A stretch of DNA of 14,122 nt from an uncultured Oscillibacter sp. (lineage in GTDB: Bacteria > Bacillota > Clostridia > Oscillospirales > Oscillospiraceae), in assembly GCA_937884915.1 (NCBI GenBank), contig CALAAN010000012.1, positions 1 through 14,122 on the forward strand. Direction: 5' to 3'. A program made the translations under genes and the position numbers. The notes below the pieces were generated by a model. That model was not told the origin of the DNA and did no database searches. It saw nothing but the letters and a program-made list of their open reading frames with translations. Position 1 is the stretch's first letter, and every line of letters begins with the position of its first letter. Positions 6,184 to 14,122 of this stretch are shown one piece after another.

Positions 6184-6873
6184 ATGAAAAAAGTGCTGGT
6201 GCTGGAGGATGAAGCCAGTATCCGTAGTTTTATTGTCATCAACTTGCAGCGCGCGGGCTACGAGGTCGTGGAGGCCGAGTGCGGCGAGGAGGCGCTTCAA
6301 AAATTGCAGGAAAATTCCGACACGAAGCTGTGCCTGCTCGACATCATGCTGCCGGACATCGATGGGTTCGAGGTCTGCCGCCGCATCCGCATGTCGAATT
6401 CGCAGATCGGCGTCATCATGCTGACGGCGCGCACGCAGGAGATGGATAAGGTGACGGGTCTGATGACCGGCGCGGACGACTATGTGACAAAGCCGTTTTC
6501 CCCCGCCGAGCTCACCGCGCGCGTGGACGCGCTGCTGCGCCGCATGGGCGAAAACACGCCGACCACGCATACCGGGGAGCTGTATCAGCCGCCGTTTTTG
6601 CTGAATCTGACGAACCGGACGCTTGAAAAGAACGGCGAGCGCGTCAAGCTGACGCAGATCGAATACGCGATCGTCAAGCTCTTTATGGAAAACCGCGGCA
6701 AGGCGCTCGCGCGCGAGGAGATCCTTGACGCCGTGTGGGGCAAGGGCTATTTCGGCGAGCTCAAGATCGTGGACGTGAACGTCCGCCGCCTGCGCCTCAA
6801 GATCGAGGACGACGCACAGGAGCCGAAGTACATCTCCACCGTGTGGGGCTTTGGCTATAAATGGACGGTGTGA
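6184..6873 (+). CDS. OmpR/PhoB-family response regulator
   Basis: 229-aa cytosolic DNA-binding response regulator. Receiver domain, residues 1-115: acidic pocket E8/D9, phospho-acceptor D53 in LLDIMLPDIDG, T81 in IMLTAR and K103 in VTKPF, all expected residues present. Winged-helix output domain, about 137-229: LTQIEYAIVKLFMENRG, the VDVNVRRLRLKIE recognition-helix region and the closing STVWGFGYKW. Length is standard. Start supported by GAGGAG (6170-6176) with the ATG at 6184; in-frame upstream sequence would only read into the lipoprotein gene. It lies between the lipoprotein (13-base gap) and its cognate kinase (26-base gap). The regulon is unknown; autoregulation of the promoter at 4795 is a reasonable guess. 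Confidence 0.94.
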   Translation: MKKVLVLEDEASIRSFIVINLQRAGYEVVEAECGEEALQKLQENSDTKLCLLDIMLPDIDGFEVCRRIRMSNSQIGVIMLTARTQEMDKVTGLMTGADDYVTKPFSPAELTARVDALLRRMGENTPTTHTGELYQPPFLLNLTNRTLEKNGERVKLTQIEYAIVKLFMENRGKALAREEILDAVWGKGYFGELKIVDVNVRRLRLKIEDDAQEPKYISTVWGFGYKWTV

Positions 6874-6899
6874 GCACACCGAACGAAGGAGGGGCAGCG

Positions 6900-8333
6900 A
6901 TGCCGGACAATCGAAAAGGACTTGCCTCGGCGCTGCATATCCGCGGCCTTCGTCAGCGGTGGATGTTTTCGGCGGTGCTGCCGATTTTGCTGCTGCTGGT
7001 GCTGGCAGTCGCGCTTTTCAGCGTGGGCGTGCAGGAATACTACTATAACGCGATGCGCTCTGGCCTTGAGAGCCGCGCACGCATCGCGGCGGAGACCTTC
7101 ACGGGCTACGGCGTGAAGAGCTACAGCGAATACTACCGCCTTGCGTCATACTCCGCCGAGACGTTTGAGGAAAAGGACACGATCGAGCTCCAGTTCATCA
7201 ATACGAACGGCCGCGTGCAGGTCTCGTCTTACGGGCTGACGGCGGGCACGCTGCCCGGCACGAGCGACGTTGACAGCGCAATCGGCGGCAAGATGGCGTC
7301 GTTTCAGGGGCGCGACCCGCAGACGGGAGAGAACATCCTCGCGGTGTCGTATCCGCTGTTTTTTAACTCCCGCGTCGTGGGCGTGCTGCGGTACGTGACG
7401 TCGCTGCGCGAGGCGCAGCACCGCGTGCTGGTCGAATCGCTGCTCGCCGCGGCGGCGGCGCTCGTGTGCATGGCACTGATCGCGGCGTCGAACGCTATTT
7501 TCATCAACAATGTCGTCCAGCCCGTCGCGGTCGTGAGCGACGCGGCGCGCCGCATCTCGGGCGGCAGCTATGGCATCATGATCGAGAACCACTACCGAGA
7601 CGAGCTCGGCGAGCTGGTGGATAACATCAACGACATGTCACTCAAGATCAGCCAGGCCGAGAAGATCCAGCAGGAATTCATTTCGTCAGTTTCGCACGAG
7701 CTGCGAACGCCGTTGACCGCCATCAGCGGCTGGGCGGAGACGCTCTCTGCCGACCCAGGTGCGAACATCGACCAGACGAAGCGCGGCCTCGGCATCATTT
7801 TGAAAGAGTCCCGTCGCCTGACAACGATGGTCGAAGAGCTGCTCGAGTTCACAAAGATGCAGGACGGGCGCTTCACGCTGCGCGTGGAGAGCGTCGATCT
7901 TGCCAGCGAGCTCGAGGACGCGGTCTATACCTATTTCGAGCTCTTCCGGCAGGAGGGCATCGAGGTCAGCTACAAGGGCCCTGACGAGGATGTGCCGCCG
8001 ATCGCGGCGGACAGCGAGCGCATGAAGCAGGTTTTCTGCAATGTGCTCGACAATGCGGCCAAGCACGGCGGCGCGGGAAAGCGCATCGATGTGAGCGCTG
8101 CGTGCGAGAATGGAACATTCGTCATCCGCGTGCGCGACCACGGCCCCGGCATCCCCGAGGAGGAGCTGCCGTTCGTCAAGCAGAAATTCTACAAGGGCTC
8201 GTCCAAAGCGCGCGGCAGCGGCATCGGCCTTGCCGTGTGCGACGAGATCGTGCGCCTGCACGGCGGCACATTCGACATCGCCAACGCCGAAGGCGGCGGC
8301 GCGGTCGTGACGATCTCGCTTCCCATGGCGTAA
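6900..8333 (+). CDS. Two-TM sensor histidine kinase (HAMP, HisKA, HATPase)
   Basis: 477-aa membrane kinase that should phosphorylate D53 of the preceding regulator. TM1 is about residues 22-44 and TM2 about 179-203, with an extracytoplasmic sensor of about 130 residues between them (Cache/PAS-like pattern ending in ENILAVSYPLFFNSRVVGVL, 143-163). A HAMP-like linker follows (about 204-256). The H box is SVSHELRTPLTAI with the phosphorylated His at 266. The ATPase domain has the N box NVLDNAAKHG (381-390), G1 DHGPGIP (413-419), an F-box-like KFYKG (429-433) and G2 GSGIGL (439-444). All catalytic motifs are intact. The ATG at 6900 follows AAGGAGG (6886-6892) by 7 bases; the in-frame ATG at 6861 would overlap the regulator and lacks a ribosome site. 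The ligand is unknown. Confidence 0.94.
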   Translation: MPDNRKGLASALHIRGLRQRWMFSAVLPILLLLVLAVALFSVGVQEYYYNAMRSGLESRARIAAETFTGYGVKSYSEYYRLASYSAETFEEKDTIELQFINTNGRVQVSSYGLTAGTLPGTSDVDSAIGGKMASFQGRDPQTGENILAVSYPLFFNSRVVGVLRYVTSLREAQHRVLVESLLAAAAALVCMALIAASNAIFINNVVQPVAVVSDAARRISGGSYGIMIENHYRDELGELVDNINDMSLKISQAEKIQQEFISSVSHELRTPLTAISGWAETLSADPGANIDQTKRGLGIILKESRRLTTMVEELLEFTKMQDGRFTLRVESVDLASELEDAVYTYFELFRQEGIEVSYKGPDEDVPPIAADSERMKQVFCNVLDNAAKHGGAGKRIDVSAACENGTFVIRVRDHGPGIPEEELPFVKQKFYKGSSKARGSGIGLAVCDEIVRLHGGTFDIANAEGGGAVVTISLPMA

Positions 8334-8348
8334 AAAATAGAACGGGTG

Positions 8349-8377
8349 TTGCATTCTTGCGAAACCCGTGGTAAGAT
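8349..8377 (+). promoter_or_regulatory. Promoter of the DUF1385-prmC unit
   Basis: TTGCAT (8349-8354), a 17-base spacer and TAAGAT (8372-8377) preceded by TGG form a SigA-type promoter with extended -10. Transcription would begin near 8384, about 20 nt before the DUF1385 start. The inverted repeat ACGGGT (8342-8347) / ACCCGT (8364-8369) brackets the -35 and spacer. Confidence 0.62.
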
Positions 8378-8403
8378 ATCGCATAGAAAAAGGAGAACCA
8401 TTC

Positions 8404-9375
8404 ATGGCAGAAGAAGCAAAGAACAAGGCTTCCGCGCCCAAGTTCCGCACAAGCATCGGCGGACAGGCGCTGATCGAGGGTGTTTTGATGCGCGGCCCGG
8501 GCAAGCAGGCCATCGTCGTCCGCTCGCCGGACGGGCTTGTGGAAAAGGTCGAGGAGCTGACGCTCGTGCGCGACAAGTACCCCATTCTGGGCCTTCCCAT
8601 CATCCGCGGCGCGGTCACGTTCGTCGATTCGATGGTCAAAGGCGTCAAGGCGCTGATGTTTTCGGCGGATTATTTCCCCGACGAAGATGTCGCCGAGCCG
8701 AGCAAGTTTGACCAGTGGCTTGAAAAAAAGTTCGGCAACGAAAAAATGCAGAAATTCATCACAGCGCTGGCAGTCTTCCTGTCGCTGGGGCTGACGATCC
8801 TGCTCTTTTTCCTGCTGCCGACGTTTCTGGCGGGCTTGATCGACCCGTACATCAAGAGCGCGGCGGTGCACAATCTGGTCGAATCCGTCATCAAGCTCGT
8901 GATCTTCTTCGCCTACATGATCCTGTGCTCGAAGCAGAAGGACATCTACCGCGTGTTCCAGTACCACGGCGCGGAGCATAAGACGATCTTCTGCTACGAG
9001 GCGGGGCTGCCGCTGACGGTCGAAAACTGCCGTATCCAGCCGCGCCACCATCCGCGCTGCGGCACGAGCTTTCTGTTCGTGGTCGTGGTCGTGTCGATTT
9101 TGGTCTCGAGCCTTGTCTTCAGCTTTGTCAACTGGCGCAACATGTGGGTGCGTATGGGACTGCATCTGCTGCTGCTTATCCCCATCGTGGGCGTGACGTA
9201 TGAGTTCAACCGCTACGTCGGCGGACACGACAACAAGGTGACGCGTTTTCTGGCGCGTCCGGGCCTGTGGCTGCAAAACTTTACGACCAACGAGCCGGAC
9301 GACAGCATGCTCGAGGTCGCCATCCGTGCGCTCGAGCTCGTCATTCCCGAAGAAAAAGGCAAGGATGCGTGGTAA
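8404..9375 (+). CDS. DUF1385 family integral membrane protein (YqhQ-type)
   Basis: 323-aa membrane protein of unknown biochemical function. The N-terminal motif GGQALIEGVLMRGP (19-32) and the central motifs YHGAEHKTI (187-195) and HPRCGTSFLF (216-225) are hallmarks of DUF1385. Four hydrophobic segments are visible: about 119-146, 157-175, 222-242 and 249-266. The conserved His, Glu and Cys of the central motifs could bind a metal, but that is speculation. Start supported by AAAAGGAG (8388-8395), 8 bases before the ATG. DUF1385 genes are often found just before prmC/prfA in Firmicutes; here prmC follows after 2 bases, which fits, but prfA does not follow. Confidence 0.88.
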   Translation: MAEEAKNKASAPKFRTSIGGQALIEGVLMRGPGKQAIVVRSPDGLVEKVEELTLVRDKYPILGLPIIRGAVTFVDSMVKGVKALMFSADYFPDEDVAEPSKFDQWLEKKFGNEKMQKFITALAVFLSLGLTILLFFLLPTFLAGLIDPYIKSAAVHNLVESVIKLVIFFAYMILCSKQKDIYRVFQYHGAEHKTIFCYEAGLPLTVENCRIQPRHHPRCGTSFLFVVVVVSILVSSLVFSFVNWRNMWVRMGLHLLLLIPIVGVTYEFNRYVGGHDNKVTRFLARPGLWLQNFTTNEPDDSMLEVAIRALELVIPEEKGKDAW

Positions 9376-9377
9376 GC

Positions 9378-10244
9378 ATGGCAACGACATATAATAATCT
9401 CTATCTGGACCTGCGCACGGAACTTCGGCGCGCGGGCGACGAGGAGGCGACGCAGTCGGCGCGCGAGCTCGTCTGCGCCGCGGCGGCCAAGACGCGCGAG
9501 GAGCTGGTGCGTGACGGCTCGCTCTACGCCTCGCCAGAGGTGGAGCAGAGTGCGCGCGAGCTCGTCAAGCGCCATTTGGCGGGCGAGCCGGTGGCCTACC
9601 TCATCGGCGAGTGGGAGTTTTACGGCCTGCCGCTCGATATTTCGCCCGCGGTTCTCATCCCGCGCCCCGATACCGAGGTGCTGGCGACGAAGCTCATCGA
9701 CGCGGCGCGCGGCGCAGGGGCCTGCCGCATTTTAGACCTCTGCGCGGGCAGCGGCTGTATCGGCCTTGCCGCGGCGGCAAACCTGCCGAACGCGCGCGTG
9801 CTGCTCGGCGAATATGACGAAGAGGCGCTCAAGATCTGCCGCCAGAACATCCGCCGCAACCGCCTGACGGCGCGGGTGGCGAGCCTCAAGATCGACGCGC
9901 GAGAAAAACCCGCGCGCACGCTGGGCGAATTCCAGTTTTTGGTCAGCAACCCGCCGTATATCCCGAGCGCGGACATCGACACGCTCGACGCCTCCGTGCG
10001 CGAGCACGAGCCGCGCCTTGCGCTCGACGGCGGCGCGGACGGGCTTGACTTCTACCGCGTGATCTGCGAAAAGTGGCGCGACGCCCTGTGCGAAAACGGC
10101 ATGCTCTTTTTCGAGGTCGGCATCGGGCAGGCGGATCAGGTGCTGCGCATCATGCGCTCGAACGGCTTTGGCGACATTCAGATCGTCAAGGACCTCAACA
10201 ACATCCCCCGCGTGGTGTACGGCACGCGCGTGGAGACCATTTGA
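9378..10244 (+). CDS. prmC: Release factor glutamine methyltransferase PrmC
   Basis: 288-aa cytosolic SAM-dependent methyltransferase that methylates the Gln of the GGQ motif of release factors RF1 and RF2. A helical N-terminal domain (about 1-75) is followed by GEPVAYLIGEWEFYG (69-83), the family signature. SAM-binding motif I is DLCAGSGCIGL (120-130) and the catalytic substrate-Gln motif is NPPYIP (191-196). Length is normal. The start is the least certain in the window: the ATG at 9378 is 2 bases after the DUF1385 stop and has only a weak AAGG site (9361-9364). A GTG at 9369 is in frame, overlaps DUF1385 by 7 bases and sits 9 bases after AAAAGG. Either way translation is coupled to the upstream gene. 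Confidence 0.93.
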   Translation: MATTYNNLYLDLRTELRRAGDEEATQSARELVCAAAAKTREELVRDGSLYASPEVEQSARELVKRHLAGEPVAYLIGEWEFYGLPLDISPAVLIPRPDTEVLATKLIDAARGAGACRILDLCAGSGCIGLAAAANLPNARVLLGEYDEEALKICRQNIRRNRLTARVASLKIDAREKPARTLGEFQFLVSNPPYIPSADIDTLDASVREHEPRLALDGGADGLDFYRVICEKWRDALCENGMLFFEVGIGQADQVLRIMRSNGFGDIQIVKDLNNIPRVVYGTRVETI

Positions 10245-10285
10245 AGCAAATTTAGTTTACATAAAGAATCGGGAGGAACGCGAAC

Positions 10286-11381
<1,096 letters not shown>

Positions 11382-11392
<11 letters not shown>

Positions 11393-12014
11393 GAAGATCG
11401 AACGATCGAAGCATAAGCAGGAGCGCGTTCTCGTGTATCTGGAGGGGGGAGACCTCCTCCGGATCACTGAGAGCGAGCTTCTGCGTTTCAGTTTATCGAT
11501 AGGACTGGACATCGACGATAGGACTGTGGTAGAATTGCGGCAGTCCGGCGCGCGGAGCGAAACGCGCGTGCGCGCGGCGAACATGATCTCATCCCGCCCG
11601 CTGTCAAGAAAGGAGCTTTCGAAAAAGCTCAAGGAGAAGGGGGCGGTCGAAGCCGACGCCGAATCGGCGTGCGACTGGCTCGAGGAGATCGGCGCGCTCA
11701 ACGACGCGGAGTATGCCGCGATGCTCGTGCGCCACTATGGCGGCATGGGCTATGGCGAGGCAAAAATTCGCGACGAGCTCTACCGGCGCGGCGTGCCGCG
11801 CGAGCTGTGGGAGGACGCACTGTCGAAGTCGCCCGACGCGCAGGAGGCTATCGCGCGCGTGATCGCGCAGAAGACGAGAGGCCGCGCGCTCGATGAAAAG
11901 GGGCGCAAGCGCCTGTCCGACATGCTGCTGCGGCGGGGCTTTGCGTGGCGCGATGTGCGCGCGGCGCTCGCCCAAATCAGCGAAAATGCGACGGAATTCG
12001 ATTACGAAGAGTAG
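11382..12014 (+). CDS. recX: Regulatory protein RecX
   Basis: 210-aa cytosolic protein of three-helix repeats that modulates RecA filaments. The N-terminal stretch KIEKIERSKHKQERVLVYLE is the usual beta-rich RecX opening. The helical repeats include RPLSRKELSKKLKEKG (72-87), then GALNDAEYAAMLVRHY (103-118), a typical RecX motif, and RRGFAWRDVRAAL near the C-terminus (about 185-197). It starts inside recA, overlapping by 11 bases, with AAGG immediately before the ATG, too close to act as a normal ribosome site; translation is probably coupled to recA termination. A promoter-like sequence lies inside the gene at 11506. Confidence 0.87.
11506..11535 (+). promoter_or_regulatory. Promoter-like element inside recX
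   Basis: TGGACA (11506-11511, five of six matches to TTGACA), an 18-base spacer and TAGAAT (11530-11535) preceded by TGG. It lies in a locally A/T-richer patch of recX and overlaps a direct repeat CGATAGGACTG (11497-11507 and 11516-11526). It could give rimO and pgsA a transcript independent of recA, or be chance. Confidence 0.35.
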
Positions 12015-12030
12015 TTGCTTGCCATATTTC

Positions 12031-12036
12031 TATAAT
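12031..12036 (+). promoter_or_regulatory. Possible -10 of rimO
   Basis: A perfect TATAAT lies in an A/T-rich 46-base gap between recX and rimO, 24 bases before the rimO ATG. No acceptable -35 is seen at 16-18 bases and there is no TGn extension, so support is limited to the hexamer and its position. Confidence 0.3.
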
Positions 12037-12060
12037 TAGTTTACGATCAGGAGGGGTTCT

Positions 12061-13389
12061 ATGCCCTATAAAGTTTCTTTCATTTCCCTGGGCTGCGCCA
12101 AGAATCAGGTCAACTGCGAGCAGATGATGGCCACGGTGCAGCATGCGGGACACAACGTCGTCCTCTCGCCCGAGGGGGCGGATGTGGCCGTGGTCAACAC
12201 CTGCGGCTTTCTGGCCTCGGCCTGCGAGGAGGCCATCGACAATATTTTAGAGATGGCGGAGCTCAAGCAGGAGGGCAAGCTCAAAAAGATCATCGTCACA
12301 GGCTGCATGGCGCAGCGCTACAAGGACGATGTGCTCCATGAGCTGCCCGAGGTCGACGCAGTGCTCGGCACCGGCAGCTACGGTGAGATCGCCCGCGCGG
12401 TCGACGAGGTCATGGCGCCCGGCGGCCTGCGCCCCTGCTATATGGGCGACATTCAGAACTGCGTGCAGGGCGGCGAGCGCATTTTGTCCACGCCGTCGTG
12501 GTACGCGTACCTGCGCATCGCCGAGGGCTGCGACAACTGCTGCGCCTACTGCATTATCCCGCGTCTGCGCGGCCGCTACCGCAGCCGCCCGATGAACGAG
12601 CTTCTGGACGAGGCGAGCGAGCTTGCGTCCGCGGGCGTGAAGGAGCTCATCGTCATCGCGCAGGACATCACACGCTACGGCACGGACTTGAACGGCGAGC
12701 ACCAGCTGGCCGCACTTCTGCGCGAGCTGTGCAAGCTGGATTTCCACTGGATCCGGCTGCATTATCTTTATCCCGACGACATCACGGACGAGCTGATCGA
12801 CACGATCGCGCAGGAAAAGAAGATCGTGCCGTATCTCGACATCCCCATCCAGCACTGCAACGACGACATTTTGAAGGCGATGAACCGCCGCGACACGAAA
12901 GAGAGCATCCGCAAGGTCTTCCGCGAGCTGCGCGCGCGCATCCCAGGCCTTGTGCTGCGGACGTCGATCATCGCGGGTCTGCCCGGCGAGGGGGAGAAGG
13001 AGTTCGAAGAACTCTGCGACTTCCTGCGCGAGGAAAAGATCGAGCGCGCGGGCGTGTTCCCGTTCTCGCCCGAGGAGGGGACGAAGGCCGCAACGATGGA
13101 GCACGTTCCGATGGAGGAGGCTCAGCGCCGCACGGAGCTTCTGGTCGATGTGCAGAGCGACATCATCGACGAGTACAACGAATCAGTTCTCGGCGATGTG
13201 CGCGAGGTGCTGTGCGAGGGCTGGAGCGAGGAGGCGCAGTCCTTTGTCGGCCGCAGCTACGCGGAATCCGTGGATATCGACGGAAAGATTTACTTTTCCG
13301 CAAATTGTGATATTATGGCAGGCGAGTTCGTCAACGTCCGCCTGACCGGCACGATGGACGGCGAGCTGACCGGCGAAGCGGTCGAATAA
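12061..13389 (+). CDS. rimO: Ribosomal protein S12 methylthiotransferase RimO
   Basis: 442-aa cytosolic radical-SAM enzyme that methylthiolates an Asp of ribosomal protein S12. The UPF0004 N-terminal domain has its three cluster-binding cysteines: C12 (SLGCAKN), C48 (NTCGF) and C82 (VTGCMAQR). The radical-SAM motif is C157-x3-C161-x2-C164 (CDNCCAYC) followed by IIPRLRGRYRSRP. The C-terminal part (about 375-442) matches the TRAM domain. RimO rather than MiaB or MtaB is called from the SLGCxKNxV opening and the RLRGRYRSRP sequence. The segment after it is VNCE where many RimO proteins have VDSE. AGGAGG (12049-12054) lies 6 bases before the ATG. The last codons are A/T-rich and hold a probable promoter for pgsA. 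Confidence 0.93.
   Translation: MPYKVSFISLGCAKNQVNCEQMMATVQHAGHNVVLSPEGADVAVVNTCGFLASACEEAIDNILEMAELKQEGKLKKIIVTGCMAQRYKDDVLHELPEVDAVLGTGSYGEIARAVDEVMAPGGLRPCYMGDIQNCVQGGERILSTPSWYAYLRIAEGCDNCCAYCIIPRLRGRYRSRPMNELLDEASELASAGVKELIVIAQDITRYGTDLNGEHQLAALLRELCKLDFHWIRLHYLYPDDITDELIDTIAQEKKIVPYLDIPIQHCNDDILKAMNRRDTKESIRKVFRELRARIPGLVLRTSIIAGLPGEGEKEFEELCDFLREEKIERAGVFPFSPEEGTKAATMEHVPMEEAQRRTELLVDVQSDIIDEYNESVLGDVREVLCEGWSEEAQSFVGRSYAESVDIDGKIYFSANCDIMAGEFVNVRLTGTMDGELTGEAVE
13289..13316 (+). promoter_or_regulatory. Promoter of pgsA inside the 3' end of rimO
   Basis: TTTACT (13289-13294), a 16-base spacer and TATTAT (13311-13316) preceded by TGA (13308-13310) give a SigA-type promoter with extended -10. 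It has the same -35 hexamer as the promoter at 1413. Predicted start is near 13323, about 100 nt before the pgsA ATG. The patch stands out as A/T-rich within a GC-rich gene. Confidence 0.48.
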
Positions 13390-13423
13390 GTAAATGCCCT
13401 GCAAGGCAGGAGGAAAGAGAGAT

Positions 13424-13948
13424 ATGACAACTGCAAACAAGCTGACGATCATGCGCATTGCGCTGATCCCCGTATTCTTAGTGGTGCTGTACCTGGACTT
13501 CGCGGGTGCGAGATGGTGGGCGCTCGGCATTTTCATCGCCGCATGCCTGACGGACTTTGCCGACGGCTACATCGCCCGCCACTACAACCAGATCACGAAC
13601 TTCGGCAAATTCATGGACCCGCTGGCGGACAAGATGCTCGTCATGGCGGCGATGTGTTACTTTGTCGAATGCGGGCAGATGCCCGGCTGGTGTCTCGCCA
13701 TCGTGCTGCTGCGCGAATTTGCCGTGTCCGGCATGCGCCTTGTTGCCGCGGAGCAGGGGCGCGTCATCGCGGCCGCATGGTCGGGCAAGGTGAAGACCGC
13801 CTCGACCATGGTGTGCCTGTGTCTGATGCTGGTGTTCCAAAGCAACCTTTTGAATGTCGTGTGCATCGCGGTCATCGTAGCGACGACCGTGTACTCCGGC
13901 ATTGAGTATTTCGCAAAGAACCTCGACGTCTTCAAAGAGGCGGACTAA
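13424..13948 (+). CDS. pgsA: CDP-diacylglycerol-glycerol-3-phosphate 3-phosphatidyltransferase PgsA
   Basis: 174-aa integral membrane enzyme of the CDP-alcohol phosphatidyltransferase family, making phosphatidylglycerol phosphate from CDP-diacylglycerol and glycerol 3-phosphate. The family motif D-x2-DG-x2-AR-x8-G-x3-D-x3-D is complete: D44, D47, G48, A51, R52, G61, D65, D69. Hydrophobic segments fit a small six-helix protein (about 8-25, 31-43, 70-82, 88-104, 125-139, 143-160). The ATG at 13424 is chosen because AGGAGG (13408-13413) lies 10 bases upstream; the in-frame ATG at 13394 precedes that site and adds a polar stretch. PgsA is preferred to other CDP-alcohol transferases because of its size and rimO neighbour. 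Confidence 0.92.
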   Translation: MTTANKLTIMRIALIPVFLVVLYLDFAGARWWALGIFIAACLTDFADGYIARHYNQITNFGKFMDPLADKMLVMAAMCYFVECGQMPGWCLAIVLLREFAVSGMRLVAAEQGRVIAAAWSGKVKTASTMVCLCLMLVFQSNLLNVVCIAVIVATTVYSGIEYFAKNLDVFKEAD

Positions 13949-13982
13949 ATCTGTCATTTCATCTTCTCAAAGGAGATCTATC

Positions 13983-14122
13983 ATGTATTTATACAATTCC
14001 GCGACCCACAAAAAGGAAGAATTCAAGACCCATACGCCGAACCATGTGGAGATGTACACCTGCGGCCCGACCGTGTACCACTTTGCCCACATCGGCAACC
14101 TGCGCTCCTACATCATGGAGGA
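13983..14122 (+). CDS. cysS: Cysteinyl-tRNA synthetase, 5' end only
   Basis: Only the first 46 codons are present; the gene runs off the right edge. CysRS charges tRNA-Cys in the cytosol. Visible marks are the opening MYLYNSATHKKEEF, CGPTVY (27-32), whose Cys binds the active-site zinc, and HIGN (36-39), the class I HIGH signature, followed by LRSYI. AAAGGAG (13969-13975) lies 7 bases before the ATG. The gap after pgsA is 34 bases with no promoter or terminator visible, so it is probably co-transcribed with pgsA. Confidence 0.95.
   Translation, partial: MYLYNSATHKKEEFKTHTPNHVEMYTCGPTVYHFAHIGNLRSYIME

Noticed and set aside
8176..9390. 404-codon open frame antisense to DUF1385
   Set aside because: The + strand reading has the DUF1385 motifs, a ribosome site and a promoter; the antisense frame has none and is His/Arg/Asp-rich.
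10241..10269. Promoter TTGAAG-17-AAGAAT before recA
   Set aside because: The -10 match is poor and the predicted start would fall on the ribosome binding site at 10271-10276.

Overview
This window looks like chromosomal core DNA from a GC-rich, spore-forming member of the Clostridia, most likely Oscillospiraceae-like; that placement is an inference. It rests on a sporulation gene (spoVAC), strong AGGAGG-type ribosome binding sites before nearly every gene, a surface protein with three S-layer homology (SLH) domains, a Gram-positive style RecA/RecX pair and strongly G/C-ending codons. No insertion sequence, prophage, CRISPR array, rRNA or tRNA is visible. All genes run on the + strand except the first.

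Layout. 1-125: 5' end of spoVAC on the - strand, divergent from hemW (252-1370), a radical-SAM heme chaperone. 1488-4421: a large exported phosphodiester glycosidase with SLH domains, with its own promoter and ending in a perfect 19-bp terminator hairpin that includes its stop codon. 4461-4844: a gene-free stretch packed with perfect or near-perfect hairpins, several sharing the arm TTTCGCG, followed by three mutually complementary segments and a promoter. 4845-8333: a tight three-gene unit of a lipoprotein with calcium-loop (FG-GAP-like) repeats, an OmpR/PhoB-type response regulator and a two-TM histidine kinase. 8404-10244: a DUF1385 membrane protein and prmC, 2 bp apart. 10286-12014: recA and recX, overlapping by 11 bp. 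12061-14122: rimO, pgsA and the 5' end of cysS.

How the genes work together. The lipoprotein and the two-component system probably form one envelope-sensing unit, with the lipoprotein outside the membrane. The rest is housekeeping: release-factor methylation (prmC), recombination (recA/recX), ribosomal protein S12 modification (rimO), phospholipid synthesis (pgsA) and tRNA charging (cysS). Most promoters I could find carry an extended -10 (TGn before the hexamer).

I do not see a clear new defence or metabolic system. The least explained item is the hairpin array at 4461-4790; second is the lipoprotein/two-component unit.
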